Assembly (NCBI GenBank): GCA_964538275.1
Contig: CAZIFW010000003.1
Span: 1 to 64,000 of the forward strand
Reading direction: 5' to 3'
Origin: CANIGN01 sp964538275
GTDB lineage: Bacteria > Bdellovibrionota > UBA2428
DNA length: 64,000 bases
Shown here: positions 1 to 8,476 of the stretch, piece after piece
Layout of the letters: each line of letters opens with the position of its first letter
Position numbering within the stretch: position 1 is the stretch's first letter
Translations under genes and position numbers: made by a program
The notes under the pieces: generated by a model
The model's database searches: none
What the model was told of the DNA's origin: nothing
Seen by the model: only the letters and a program-made list of their open reading frames with translations

Positions 1-987
1 TGCGGGAGGATAATTAGTTTTTTCAGCATAAATAGATGCAGAACGAGGAGCGTTGTTGTTGGGATCATCTTGTAAAAGAGCGGGAAGAGCCGTAGAGGGT
101 GCTCCAATTCCCAGTACGGGTTTAGGAGAGAACTCTGGCATTTCTTTTAGATTTTTGTCTACAATAACAAATTGAAGTTCAACGGGTCCAGCGCTAAGTG
201 TATCGTAGCTTTTTAATGGAGCATCTTTAACCGTTACTCCATTTACTTTAATACCATAAGAAGAGTCTAAATCTTGTGCTCTAAATCCACTTCCAATTTG
301 AACAATTTTAAAGTGATGGCGGGACATCTTGGGATTGTCTATGGATACATGACATTCGCGTGCACGACCAACAATCCATTCTTTTCCGTGTTCAAGTTTT
401 ATTTCTCGTCCAATGATTTCACCTGCACTGATGCGAATAAGTCCTATGGAATTCATCATGTGGGTTACGGTGTCGTCATCTGCTATTGCTGCAGCAACCT
501 CAGGGCTCATGCCCATGTCAGCGGAATCTGACTGAAGTGTAGATTCTAATACGGGAAGATCCATTTCCATATTGAGATCTGAATTACTGGGTTGTGTATT
601 TTCGTCTTCAAGGCTGTTGGGGTCTTGAGATTCCCCAAAAGCTTTGATGCCAGAATTTTCAATAACGGGACTCGTTTGTTCCATTTTTTCTATAACATTT
701 CTATAAGACCACTTCAGGATGTATGGGCCTACGACAGCTTCACTTCCTTCACGAAGTTCAGCATATTCTGTATCTTTGCCATTTATCTTGAGACTTCCAC
801 CCGTAGAAATGTTTTCTATGTACACATTGTCGTGCTTAAAGTGAATGGCTATATGTTCTCTAGAAAATTCGGGGTCTTTCCAGACGATATCGCACGCAGA
901 ATCTCGTCCGATTATAAATTTATCTTTTTTAAGCGGGATAATTTCTTCGTTAGCATCCCTTTGGATTATGAGAACGCGCTCTTTCAT
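1..987 (-). CDS. Twin FHA-domain protein (partial, C-terminus off the left edge)
   Basis: An open frame reads from an ATG at 987 leftward to the window edge without a stop. The translation shows an N-terminal FHA domain (about residues 8-80, GRDS...SREH...NGK) and a second FHA domain (about residues 185-265, GRAREC...SRHH...GIKVNG), joined by an acidic linker. FHA domains bind phosphothreonine peptides, so this is probably a cytosolic scaffold or signalling protein. Its ATG overlaps the TGA of the upstream FHA gene (ATGA), indicating translational coupling within the tadC operon. Products beyond the edge are unknown. The FHA assignment is sound; the biological role is inferred from the pilus context. 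Confidence 0.8.
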   Translation of the reverse strand, partial: MKERVLIIQRDANEEIIPLKKDKFIIGRDSACDIVWKDPEFSREHIAIHFKHDNVYIENISTGGSLKINGKDTEYAELREGSEAVVGPYILKWSYRNVIEKMEQTSPVIENSGIKAFGESQDPNSLEDENTQPSNSDLNMEMDLPVLESTLQSDSADMGMSPEVAAAIADDDTVTHMMNSIGLIRISAGEIIGREIKLEHGKEWIVGRARECHVSIDNPKMSRHHFKIVQIGSGFRAQDLDSSYGIKVNGVTVKDAPLKSYDTLSAGPVELQFVIVDKNLKEMPEFSPKPVLGIGAPSTALPALLQDDPNNNAPRSASIYAEKTNYPPA

Positions 988-1988
988 TTTAGAAGGTTCT
1001 CCTCTCCAAGTTTAGTACGGCTTCTTTTAAGTACTTCAACCGCGCGTTCGCAAAGAGCCTTGTCGGGGGTTTGGTCACACGGCATATCTAGATAAAGTTG
1101 TTCACGAGAAAGAACAGGGAGTCTTTGCGTCGCAAGAGTTCTTTGTTTCTGTTGAACTTGAAAACTAAAGCCTGGAATTTGCTCAGACATTAGGTCAAGC
1201 GCACGGTTTGATTGCGAGCGGCTTAAAGAAAGGCGTGAGTCTTGATAGTTTTTTTCAGAATCAACAACCAGTTTTTCAGTTTGCCTTTGTAATGAGGTTT
1301 TAGTGTCTTCTAGTGCGCGATCAGATTTAACAAGAGAAGGATCTTCTACAAGACTTTGTTGAAAATATTGAATGGCACGAATGTGATTATTATTAGCAAC
1401 TTCGCGCATTCCGCGTTTGTAGAGATCTTCGGCGGTTAATTCCTGAGGGCCCAAACGCGGTGAATCTAGATCATTATAAGAATCTGTAGGTAAGCCTTCT
1501 GTTTCTTTTGTTGATGCAGGCTTTCGAGCAGCGTTTTCTGCCTCAGGATCTGGAAGTAATGCGAGACCAAACATAAGAACAACTACTAAGCCAATTCCTA
1601 TTCGTATTTTTTTGGTACGATCCGAGTTGATATCAAGACTATTGGTTTTTGATGAGTTCACTTGAGGTGAGCTCTCAAACGAAAAATCTTCGCTTTTAAG
1701 TGGAAGGGGAATTTCAACTTGGAATTCTTGTTGTCCTACACGAATAATATCTCCAGAATAGGCAGTCGCACTATCCATGTACCATTCGTTATTAATATAA
1801 AATCCAGCATCACTACCGGTGTTAAAGACAACGAGGCCTGCTTCGGTCGGTTGTAGCGCTATATGATATCTAGAAATGTTTAAATCTGGAATAACAATGT
1901 CGTTATCTATGGCGCGACCAAGTTTGAGAACATCTTTTTCAATTGAGTAGTGATTGCCTCTATTGTCTTTCAAAAGGATAGGATTCAT
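984..1988 (-). CDS. FHA-domain protein with one membrane span and a TPR-like segment
   Basis: 334 residues. An FHA-like domain occupies about residues 1-95 (GRAIDND, SRYH). A hydrophobic span follows at about 130-147 and is preceded by a Lys/Arg cluster (TKKIRI), so the FHA part should be cytoplasmic. The C-terminal half contains a TPR-like helical hairpin (about 195-225) and a helical, probably coiled-coil stretch that would lie in the periplasm. It overlaps the next gene by ATGA, and its ATG overlaps the preceding stop codon. The layout fits a transmembrane adaptor between cytoplasmic phosphorylation signals and an envelope complex, probably the Tad pilus (inference). No enzyme motif is present. 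Confidence 0.75.
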   Translation of the reverse strand: MNPILLKDNRGNHYSIEKDVLKLGRAIDNDIVIPDLNISRYHIALQPTEAGLVVFNTGSDAGFYINNEWYMDSATAYSGDIIRVGQQEFQVEIPLPLKSEDFSFESSPQVNSSKTNSLDINSDRTKKIRIGIGLVVVLMFGLALLPDPEAENAARKPASTKETEGLPTDSYNDLDSPRLGPQELTAEDLYKRGMREVANNNHIRAIQYFQQSLVEDPSLVKSDRALEDTKTSLQRQTEKLVVDSEKNYQDSRLSLSRSQSNRALDLMSEQIPGFSFQVQQKQRTLATQRLPVLSREQLYLDMPCDQTPDKALCERAVEVLKRSRTKLGEENLLK

Positions 1989-3520
1989 TATTCATCCTCC
2001 TTTCGAAGCAATAAAAGGAAATTATTAGAGCCATAAATCATGCTCATCATATAATTTCGGCCTTGAAATTCTAGAGCTTTGTTTTGGGGAGACCAGGGGT
2101 TTCCTAAAGCGCGTTCTGCTAAATCTCTAATGTTGGCTTCAAAGGCCATGTCGCGACTTGCAACGCCTACATCAGCACCCACAGCGTATTCTCTACGAAC
2201 ACCGCTTAATTGAGCCATGCTGTCGCTCCACTCAAGAATCTTTAGATTGGCATCGAAAGCTGCAGAGGGTTGTCCAATTTCAGTTGCAATACGAACGTTC
2301 CAATCTTCTGGGGCTTCGCTACTATTTGAAGCATTTTGAGGAAGACGGCTCATGAGAGTCGAAATCTTTTCACTCATATCTAAAAGATCGGGCCAGCCAA
2401 TTTTTGGTTTTTCAAATGGAGCGCCTGAAATAACAGCGCGCTCTAGTGAAGTTGAGACCTGTTGAATAGGTACTAAGATAAAACGTTGGTAAACGAAGAC
2501 GGCAACCAATGAAAAAGCTAGCAAAATAATGAGTGAGGTTAAGGCACTTTCCAATATCGCCGCAAAACTAAAGACGTCAGAAGAAGGATCGTAAACAACC
2601 AAAGCAGTGGCTGCTGTTACGTTACCTTCAATGGTTCCCACTATAATGGGTGCTGAAACGTAGGAAAGATTTTCGCTTGGATTGTAATCCCACCATTCAG
2701 CACTTTGCTGAGCAGCTTTAACCGCATAGGCATTGGGAAGGCTGTTTCCCGCTTCATTGCTGGGAGCCATAATGCGGCCCCTTGCAGAATCTAAAATATA
2801 AGATTTTCGAATACCAGGCGTTAGGCCTGGCTTTTCATCGAGAGTACCAATGATATCAGAATAGCGCTGATCAATAATTGCTTTTTGATTGAGACGAGCA
2901 AGTTGACGAGCGTAAAGCTTGGCAACTTCAATAGAGTTTTCTTGAATGCGAACGTTAGCTTGTTTAGAAAATGGAAAAATACTTAAAATCACAGTTAGGA
3001 AAGTCCAAAGTAAAAATCCGAAAAATATTACTTTGTGAACTGGAAAATTCTCGGCAACTGGATCAATCCAACTTGCAAAGAGATCTTGCATAGATCCTTT
3101 CTTTTTCGTGGCGAGTTTAATTTGTCCAACATTATTCGGGATCGAACTTTCACTCCCAATATCGGAAGCACCTTCTAAGTTAGGAAGGCCTGCAAATCTT
3201 GATTGAGGACTGGGCACAAGGTCAGGTTTCCATTGAATTTGAAAAAGGAAATCACTCAGCCCAATGGAATCTCCAGGACGCACAATATGACGTTGAACTT
3301 GAACTCCATTGACGAAAGTTCCGTTTGAAGACCCTAGATCTTCAACTTCAAGCTTGCCTCCAGGAAGAGCTGTTAGTTTGCAGTGCTGTTTGGATACGCC
3401 ATAAGAAAGAAGTTGAATGTCACATAGACTTCCGCGTCCCATAACCTTAGAGCTACCTGTAGTGAGATCAAATTCCTCACCAAGTTTTTGAGGTCCCTTT
3501 AAAACTTTAAGCTGGATCAT
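1988..3520 (-). CDS. Membrane-anchored FHA-domain protein
   Basis: 510 residues. A textbook FHA domain at about residues 8-95 carries GRGS, SKQH and a DLGSSNGTFVNG motif. Two membrane spans follow (about 163-185 and 325-350) and enclose an extracytoplasmic sensor-like domain of roughly 140 residues. The second span leads into a HAMP-like linker and a C-terminal domain of about 100 residues. The topology resembles a bacterial sensor with a phosphopeptide-binding head instead of a kinase. It overlaps the DUF192 gene upstream by 14 bp and the next FHA gene downstream. Its link to pilus control rests on operon structure alone. Confidence 0.8.
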   Translation of the reverse strand: MIQLKVLKGPQKLGEEFDLTTGSSKVMGRGSLCDIQLLSYGVSKQHCKLTALPGGKLEVEDLGSSNGTFVNGVQVQRHIVRPGDSIGLSDFLFQIQWKPDLVPSPQSRFAGLPNLEGASDIGSESSIPNNVGQIKLATKKKGSMQDLFASWIDPVAENFPVHKVIFFGFLLWTFLTVILSIFPFSKQANVRIQENSIEVAKLYARQLARLNQKAIIDQRYSDIIGTLDEKPGLTPGIRKSYILDSARGRIMAPSNEAGNSLPNAYAVKAAQQSAEWWDYNPSENLSYVSAPIIVGTIEGNVTAATALVVYDPSSDVFSFAAILESALTSLIILLAFSLVAVFVYQRFILVPIQQVSTSLERAVISGAPFEKPKIGWPDLLDMSEKISTLMSRLPQNASNSSEAPEDWNVRIATEIGQPSAAFDANLKILEWSDSMAQLSGVRREYAVGADVGVASRDMAFEANIRDLAERALGNPWSPQNKALEFQGRNYMMSMIYGSNNFLLLLRKEDE

Positions 3521-3869
3521 GTGTTTTCACCTCCAGCAAATCTCCATGTGAGAGTTGTTTTTTATGAGCAAAGCCTGCGGGAAGTTCAAGTACTGATTTT
3601 GCTTTTAGTATCCAAGAAGATATTTTCCATGGCTCAAGAGTTTGGAGTTTGATGATTTTATTTTGAGCATCGAGAAAAACAACATCGATTGGATATTGCA
3701 TGAAATAAGTGTGTACTTGTTTGCAATCGGGAATGAGCAGAGCTTCGCCTTCACGAAGTTCTTTGGTTCCAAGTAAGCCTTTCATTTTGGATAAAAGGCT
3801 TAGAGCTTTCCAACCATTTTCTATAAGAACTTTGTTCTTTAAGTGAATGCTCACTGCAACTTTAGACAT
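3507..3869 (-). CDS. DUF192 family protein
   Basis: 120 residues matching the DUF192 pattern: a GLLG segment near residue 32, then a YFMQYPIDVVFLD core (the usual form is WM-NT-PLDIIF-D), then VLELPAGFA. Family members are small beta-rich proteins of uncertain function, often exported, but no signal peptide is visible here. The ATG overlaps the TAA of tadC by one base (TAATG), and the 3' end overlaps the FHA gene by 14 bp. DUF192 proteins occur beside tad genes in several proteobacterial groups, as here, but their role is not established. Confidence 0.85.
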   Translation of the reverse strand: MSKVAVSIHLKNKVLIENGWKALSLLSKMKGLLGTKELREGEALLIPDCKQVHTYFMQYPIDVVFLDAQNKIIKLQTLEPWKISSWILKAKSVLELPAGFAHKKQLSHGDLLEVKTHDPA

Positions 3870-4765
3870 TATTTAACCCCCACAGCGGCCAACACAACGG
3901 GTCCAATAATGATTAACATTACAGCAGGAAGAATGAGGAAAATGAGAGGCACCAGAATTTTTTGACTGGCTTTGGCCGCAAGTTCTTCGGCCTTCATGAT
4001 ACGTTCGTTTCTTAGGAGGTCGCTGGATCCGCGAAGGGCTCCACCTACGCTTGCACCCATTTGGTCGGCGCTTACAATGATCGCCACTAAGCTTGATATT
4101 TCTAACATATCAATCCGAGCTGACATGTCTTTTAGCGCTTTCGCACGTGTTTTACCAAGTTGAATATCTTTTAAAACTGTAGAGAGTTCTTCCACAAAAG
4201 GACTCATGGGCGCTTTTTCAATAACCTTGCCTACTGCACCCATAAAATCCAAACCAGCTTCCATACAAAGTGCAAGTAAGTCGATGATGTAAGGCATTGC
4301 TATTTTAATTTCACGTTGTCTAACAGCACGAACATTTGAAAGGTGTAAATCAGGAATGAAGAATGAAAAGATTGAAAAGCCAATTGAAAACAAAGGAGCA
4401 GGTGGCGTTCCAAAGAGTTGAACAAGAATAAAAAAACTACTTATGAACAAGAATAAGAAAAACTTTGAAGCTACGAATTGTTCGGGCGTAATGAGTTGGC
4501 CCATTCCCGCGCTTACAAGCTTTTTCTTTACGCCTTCGAGTCGAGTTTCGTTCCAGAATTGTGAACCGAGATTTATGTAAGGTTCACGAAGGAGCGGAGA
4601 AGTTATTTTTATATAAAACGGAAAACGTTTAGCGCCTTTTTTATCGTCGAGCGAAAGCCCCAAGCGTTCTTCTGCAGCGAGTTGTGCAGAGGCAGACATT
4701 GTTGAGTAAACAATGTAAAAAAATGCGCCTCCAATAATCAAAGCGCCAAAGACGGCCAATATCAT
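3869..4765 (-). CDS. tadC: Tad pilus inner-membrane platform protein TadC
   Basis: 298 residues, the usual TadC length. It has an N-terminal membrane span (1-22), a pair of spans near residues 105-145 and a C-terminal span (about 275-296) around a cytoplasmic T2SSF (GspF) domain. The domain shows characteristic motifs: DLLALCMEAGLDF (about 160-172) and ADQMGASVGGALRGSSDLLRNER. TadC forms the pilus assembly platform together with TadB. Unusually, tadB lies about 31 kb away on the other strand and tadC heads an FHA operon. It is preceded by a sigma-28-like promoter at 4791-4817. Confidence 0.92.
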   Translation of the reverse strand: MILAVFGALIIGGAFFYIVYSTMSASAQLAAEERLGLSLDDKKGAKRFPFYIKITSPLLREPYINLGSQFWNETRLEGVKKKLVSAGMGQLITPEQFVASKFFLFLFISSFFILVQLFGTPPAPLFSIGFSIFSFFIPDLHLSNVRAVRQREIKIAMPYIIDLLALCMEAGLDFMGAVGKVIEKAPMSPFVEELSTVLKDIQLGKTRAKALKDMSARIDMLEISSLVAIIVSADQMGASVGGALRGSSDLLRNERIMKAEELAAKASQKILVPLIFLILPAVMLIIIGPVVLAAVGVK

Positions 4766-4777
4766 TAAATTCCCAAA

Positions 4778-4867
4778 CTCCTACCCAGACTTATCGGCTG
4801 AAACATTAAATACTTTTAGGATTTCATAAGGTTAAGTTCTTAACAGAAACTTAACTTAGGGTAGGAG
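4778..4867. repeat. Nested inverted repeats between the carboxypeptidase gene and tadC
   Basis: A perfect 9-bp outer repeat (CTCCTACCC at 4778-4786, GGGTAGGAG at 4859-4867) encloses a perfect 8-bp inner hairpin (GTTAAGTT at 4831-4838, AACTTAAC at 4848-4855). The inner hairpin could act as a weak terminator for the minus-strand gene ending at 4873, although there is no U-run. The outer repeat brackets the FliA-like promoter. Its function is unknown. Confidence 0.5.
4791..4817 (-). promoter_or_regulatory. Sigma-28 (FliA)-like promoter of the tadC-FHA operon
   Basis: On the minus strand AAAAGTAT (4817-4810), 11 bases and GCCGATAA (4798-4791) match the FliA consensus TAAAGTTT-N11-GCCGATAA at 6/8 and 8/8 with exact spacing. 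The predicted start near 4784 leaves a short leader containing AGGAG and GGGA before the tadC ATG at 4765. Confidence 0.65.
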
Positions 4868-4872
4868 AAAGC

Positions 4873-5766
4873 TTATTTTGAGAAGTCGGAATAATGTAAA
4901 AAGCCTTTTTTGAAATAGACTTCTTTACCCATGATAAGTGGAATTCTTGGCGCCTCATGACCCATAGCTAAGCCAAAATACACAGGAATTTTGAGTTCAG
5001 TGCTTAGAGCCTTGAAAACTTTGAGGTGGTCAGGACATTTAGTAAAATGACCCATTACAATTCCCTTACAAGAGTCAAAAAATCTAGAGTTTTTGAGCTG
5101 GGTCAAAAGTCTGTCGCATTTATAAGATGATTCATCGATATCTTCTAGAAAAAGTACAAAGTCCTGACTAACACGTGGTTCCCATGGGGTTCCTAACATG
5201 GAAACTATAGAAGCTAAATTTCCACCTAAAAAAAGAAAAGCTTGGTTTTCGGGTAAGGTGAATTTCTTAACAAGAGTTTTGAGTTTAAATTTAGAAGGAA
5301 AAATTCCATACTTTGCAATGTTTTGAAGTGTTTTTGATTCTTCTTTAAGAGGCTTAGTCCAAGTTTCTGAACCTACTAAGGGGCCTTGTACATAACTCCA
5401 AGCTTTTCTTTGCCAGAGATAAAGTTGTAAAACAGTTAAATCGGAATATCCCCAAACTTGAAGAGTTTGGCTTCTTTGTATTTGTGTTTGATCAAGAAGT
5501 TTAAGCAACCTCAAACAACCGTAACCGCCACGACTTCCCAGAACCCAATTTGCTTTTGGATTTTCAATTATCTTTAGCAGTTCTTGAACTTTTATAGAGT
5601 CATTACCTGCAAGAAAAGGAAGTGAGGGACTTTGGTTTTTAATGGCGTAACTTTTAACTTCTTTTGAAATTTCAAGTTCAAAACCAAGTTTTGTTACAGC
5701 CTTGAGGCCCTTATCAAAATCACTTTTTTTAATAATGTGCGAGCCTGACCAGATATGAAATTTCAC
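4873..5766 (-). CDS. ldcA: Muramoyltetrapeptide LD-carboxypeptidase (peptidase S66)
   Basis: 297 residues, typical of S66 LD-carboxypeptidases, which remove the terminal D-Ala from the murein tetrapeptide during peptidoglycan recycling. The Ser-Glu-His triad is visible: Ser108 in GYSDLT, Glu208 in FLEDIDE and His270 in AMGHEAPRIPL. The GSRGGYG motif (about 77-83) is also conserved. There is no signal peptide, consistent with a cytoplasmic enzyme. The ATG is at 5766, 9 bp after the preceding gene on the same strand ends. In predators, murein-trimming enzymes can also act on prey material, but nothing here shows that. Confidence 0.9.
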   Translation of the reverse strand: MKFHIWSGSHIIKKSDFDKGLKAVTKLGFELEISKEVKSYAIKNQSPSLPFLAGNDSIKVQELLKIIENPKANWVLGSRGGYGCLRLLKLLDQTQIQRSQTLQVWGYSDLTVLQLYLWQRKAWSYVQGPLVGSETWTKPLKEESKTLQNIAKYGIFPSKFKLKTLVKKFTLPENQAFLFLGGNLASIVSMLGTPWEPRVSQDFVLFLEDIDESSYKCDRLLTQLKNSRFFDSCKGIVMGHFTKCPDHLKVFKALSTELKIPVYFGLAMGHEAPRIPLIMGKEVYFKKGFLHYSDFSK

Positions 5767-5775
5767 GAGTTATTC

Positions 5776-6411
5776 CTAGAAACGGTAGGCTCCGCCAGCG
5801 GCAAGAATAAAGACGCTGTCGCTAATATCGATATCTAGCTCACTAAAGAAAACCCAAGGATCAAGTTCGGAAATAACCCATTCAGCACCGAGTATTCCTG
5901 TGATGGGAGTGTCGTTGCTGCCATCTTTGAAAAGGAGTTCAACTTGAAGTCCCGCATAGGGAGAAACGCTACCAAAAGAAGCTTCAACTTTTTTTGAAGC
6001 AATTGCACCTAAACTTAAAACTTGTAAGCTGTCGTTGCCTTTATCTTTGTAGTCATCATTGAGAAAAGTAAATCCGCCTAAAAAGGCAAGACCTACTTGG
6101 CCAGGGATATCAGGAAGTAAATTGAATTTAGCGCTGGCTCCTAATTTAAAATCAGTTTTACCCGTTCCAATGTAGGCCTCCGCATCGAGCATGTCCTCTA
6201 TGATTCCTGCACGAAAGTGAGCAGAAACGTTTATTCCACCGCCACGGTTTAAAATAACATCGCCCTGTCCGCGAGCTTCGTAGGTGCCTGGTTGAAGAGT
6301 AACGGCGGTTTGTTGAAGGGAATGAGTTACTCCGGCTTCAATTTTTTGCATGATAGCAACAGAGCTAGCGACGAGTGAAAAAGAGAGTATTGATTTCAGC
6401 AACTTCGACAT
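5776..6411 (-). CDS. Outer-membrane beta-barrel-like protein with signal peptide
   Basis: About 211 residues from the ATG at 6411; an upstream ATG at 6450 adds 13 residues that would precede the signal peptide. The N-terminus (MSKLLKSILSFSL...) is a clear Sec signal. The mature part has alternating beta-rich segments, many Gly residues and aromatic residues, and ends in an aromatic residue (GGAYRF), typical of outer-membrane barrels recognised by BamA. No specific family was recognised; it could be a small OmpW/OmpA-like barrel. It lies just upstream of the carboxypeptidase gene on the same strand. Confidence 0.65.
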   Translation of the reverse strand: MSKLLKSILSFSLVASSVAIMQKIEAGVTHSLQQTAVTLQPGTYEARGQGDVILNRGGGINVSAHFRAGIIEDMLDAEAYIGTGKTDFKLGASAKFNLLPDIPGQVGLAFLGGFTFLNDDYKDKGNDSLQVLSLGAIASKKVEASFGSVSPYAGLQVELLFKDGSNDTPITGILGAEWVISELDPWVFFSELDIDISDSVFILAAGGAYRF

Positions 6412-6520
6412 AAATACAGTTTTATCAGGAGCGGGGCAAAGTCCCAACATTGTGACTGAGTGTGCATTTTTTATTGTGACGCGAAGTGCGGTGTGAGCTC
6501 TTTCGTCCTAAAATGGAAAT

Positions 6521-7588
6521 ATGCCAAGTAAGATTCCCAGTATTCTAGTGCCGGATTCGGTTTACAGAATACCTAAGAATTATTCTGGGCTCATAGTCGT
6601 TTCTGACGTTGATAAAACCTATTTAGATACACAAATAAATTCTTTGGGTGGATTGCTGAGAGCCGCTTTTGAGCGACCTGAGCGCAAACATAATGTCCCA
6701 GGCTTTTCTTTACTCTTAAGGGCACTACGTAGAGGAGCGGGTGATGATCCTTCAAAAAACCCTCTGTTTTTTGTATCTGCTTCACCTCCACAAATGGGCC
6801 CAACTCTGAGAGCAAAAATGGATTTAGATGGAATTGAACATGAAGGTTTGATTCTTAAAGACCAACTTAAGCATGTGAGGTCTGGTGAATTTAAAAAACT
6901 CAGAGAGCAACTTGGTTATAAATTGGGAGCCCTTTTAAGCCTTTGGTATTATTTACCTAAAACAAGTAAGTTAGTTTTCTTTGGTGATGACAGCGAAAGT
7001 GATGCTCGAGTTTTTACTCTCTTTGCACTTATTAGCTCGGGACAATTAAATGGTAAGGAGTTGTATCTTTTTCTTTTGGACTTAGGCGTATTTAGACAAG
7101 AAGCCATTCAGGTTGCTTGGTTATCACGTCATTTTGAGAATCAAGCGGCAAAGCCTTTGCTGGGTGCTTTTATTAACTTAGATGTTAATCTCTCGCCCAC
7201 TACTTATGGTGGTTATGCACCGTTTTTCTTTCCTACAGAAAATTCTTTGCAAGCAGCTGCTGTAGCGTATGAGAACAAATTGATTCGAATGAGAGCCGTT
7301 GTTTCTGTGGGCAGAGAGTTTTTACTTCGTCACGATTGGAGCCCTGAGCAAATTGCAAAAGCACTCGTTGAAGGTTGTAGAAGATTACTTTACTCAAAAA
7401 ATACCCTTACAGAAATTTCGGGAGCTTTTTTGGGAGCTGACATTTTTTCTAAGGGTGTAGATAAGATGAGCTTCTTTAGTACAGTAGATACGGCTTCAAA
7501 AGGTTTTCTCCCAAGACAGTGGGGCGCGACCACTGAACGCCGCACCCTCCAAGAGTGGAAAAAAATACTTTTATCTCAATCGATTTGA
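6521..7588 (+). CDS. App1-type phosphatase domain protein (DUF2183)
   Basis: 355 residues with the HAD-like layout of App1/DUF2183 phosphatidate phosphatases: SDVDKT at residues 28-33 (DxDxT nucleophile motif), FVSASP near 82 (motif II Ser) and FFGDDSESD near 153 (motif III/IV acidic residues). In yeast App1 this domain dephosphorylates phosphatidic acid; bacterial members are poorly studied. No signal peptide or membrane span is evident. It stands alone on the plus strand between divergent and convergent neighbours. The domain call is firm; the substrate is inferred. Confidence 0.82.
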   Translation: MPSKIPSILVPDSVYRIPKNYSGLIVVSDVDKTYLDTQINSLGGLLRAAFERPERKHNVPGFSLLLRALRRGAGDDPSKNPLFFVSASPPQMGPTLRAKMDLDGIEHEGLILKDQLKHVRSGEFKKLREQLGYKLGALLSLWYYLPKTSKLVFFGDDSESDARVFTLFALISSGQLNGKELYLFLLDLGVFRQEAIQVAWLSRHFENQAAKPLLGAFINLDVNLSPTTYGGYAPFFFPTENSLQAAAVAYENKLIRMRAVVSVGREFLLRHDWSPEQIAKALVEGCRRLLYSKNTLTEISGAFLGADIFSKGVDKMSFFSTVDTASKGFLPRQWGATTERRTLQEWKKILLSQSI

Positions 7589-7589
7589 G

Positions 7590-7988
7590 TTATTCAAATC
7601 CGCCGCACTCAAGCATACTTGCTCCGAAGTAGGGGTTACGAATAGGACCATCTTTTTGTAACCATTTTGCATTGGCCATGGGACATCCAGCAATTTTTAC
7701 GTCTTTAAGTTCTGCTTTTGGCGTGGATGCAATCACTTCTGTAGAGAGTACTTTAAATTGATTGCGAATTGTCTTGATATCTTTTTGAGCTGCAAGCTTT
7801 TCAGCTTCTACAGCAACTTTAGATTTTTTTTCTAAGCTGGCAATTTTTTTTGCAGCATCTGTTACACCTTCGGTAGAATCTGCTGCAAGCTTTTCTTGAA
7901 TTTTAATATATTCTGCAACAACAGCGGGGCTTGAAGCAGTGGCAAATAGACCTGCGAACGAGAGAGAAAGTAAATATCTTTTATTCAT
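7590..7988 (-). CDS. Small secreted DUF3347-like protein
   Basis: 132 residues with a signal peptide (about 1-25). A Lys/Ala-rich helical segment is followed by a C-terminal motif CPMA...WLQ...IRNPYFGASMLECG, which matches the end of the DUF3347 family. That family is often linked to heavy-metal efflux or copper binding, with the two Cys and the Met as likely ligands. The helical part is shorter than in typical members. It is followed upstream in the same direction by a zinc-ribbon membrane protein gene 14 bp away, probably one transcript. A metal role is inferred only from family context. Confidence 0.65.
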   Translation of the reverse strand: MNKRYLLSLSFAGLFATASSPAVVAEYIKIQEKLAADSTEGVTDAAKKIASLEKKSKVAVEAEKLAAQKDIKTIRNQFKVLSTEVIASTPKAELKDVKIAGCPMANAKWLQKDGPIRNPYFGASMLECGGFE

Positions 7989-8002
7989 ATGGACTCCTTT
8001 GT

Positions 8003-8416
8003 TTATTGAGCTTGATTTTCTTCTATATATTTATAGCGGTCGTAAATTTCGAGTTCAAAGCCATCAAGTTCTTCTAGCTCTTCTTTATTGAGACCTCTCA
8101 CTACATGTTTACATTTATAACAAATGGCTACTAGCGGACGTATCCAATTCAAGGTGCGATCAAAAATAAGTAGAAAAAACATGGGAGACCAAATAGTGAA
8201 CCAGCCAAAACCCATAGCCATGAGAATGAAAGTTAAAATAGAGGCTATGCTAACGAGCCATAACCCTATGGCTCTTTTAAAGTCGCTTTGTTTGTAGAAT
8301 TCTTTGCATCCACACTGAGGGCAAGTTGCGGGTAACTTTTGCGAGTTTGAAGAAGTGGGGCCACTGAGTTGAATGAATTTTTCTAGAGACTTTTTAAAAC
8401 TAACTTCTTCGCTCAT
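8003..8416 (-). CDS. Zinc-ribbon membrane protein, function unknown
   Basis: 137 residues. CPQCGC (about residues 31-36) and CYKCKH (about 99-104) form a split CxxC...CxxC zinc ribbon that brackets two hydrophobic spans (about 51-70 and 75-90). The C-terminal tail is strongly acidic and charged. No known family was recognised. It is separated from bcp upstream by a strong hairpin at 8428-8463 and probably shares a transcript with the DUF3347-like gene downstream. Confidence 0.6.
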   Translation of the reverse strand: MSEEVSFKKSLEKFIQLSGPTSSNSQKLPATCPQCGCKEFYKQSDFKRAIGLWLVSIASILTFILMAMGFGWFTIWSPMFFLLIFDRTLNWIRPLVAICYKCKHVVRGLNKEELEELDGFELEIYDRYKYIEENQAQ

Positions 8417-8427
8417 TTTATCCTTGA

Positions 8428-8463
8428 GACAAAACGACTGCCTCTAAAGGTAGCCGTTTTGTC
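8428..8463. terminator. Strong hairpin, probable terminator after bcp
   Basis: GACAAAACG (8428-8436) pairs perfectly with CGTTTTGTC (8455-8463), and the stem continues inward through CTGCC/GGTAG with one wobble around a short loop. It lies between the bcp stop (8477) and the next minus-strand gene. The run of T after the stem is short, so termination is likely but not certain. Confidence 0.6.
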
Positions 8464-8476
8464 TGTAGGTATATAC

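Noticed and set aside
592..1095. Plus-strand 167-codon frame
   Set aside because: It is antisense to the two FHA genes, whose FHA motifs are clear; a shadow frame.
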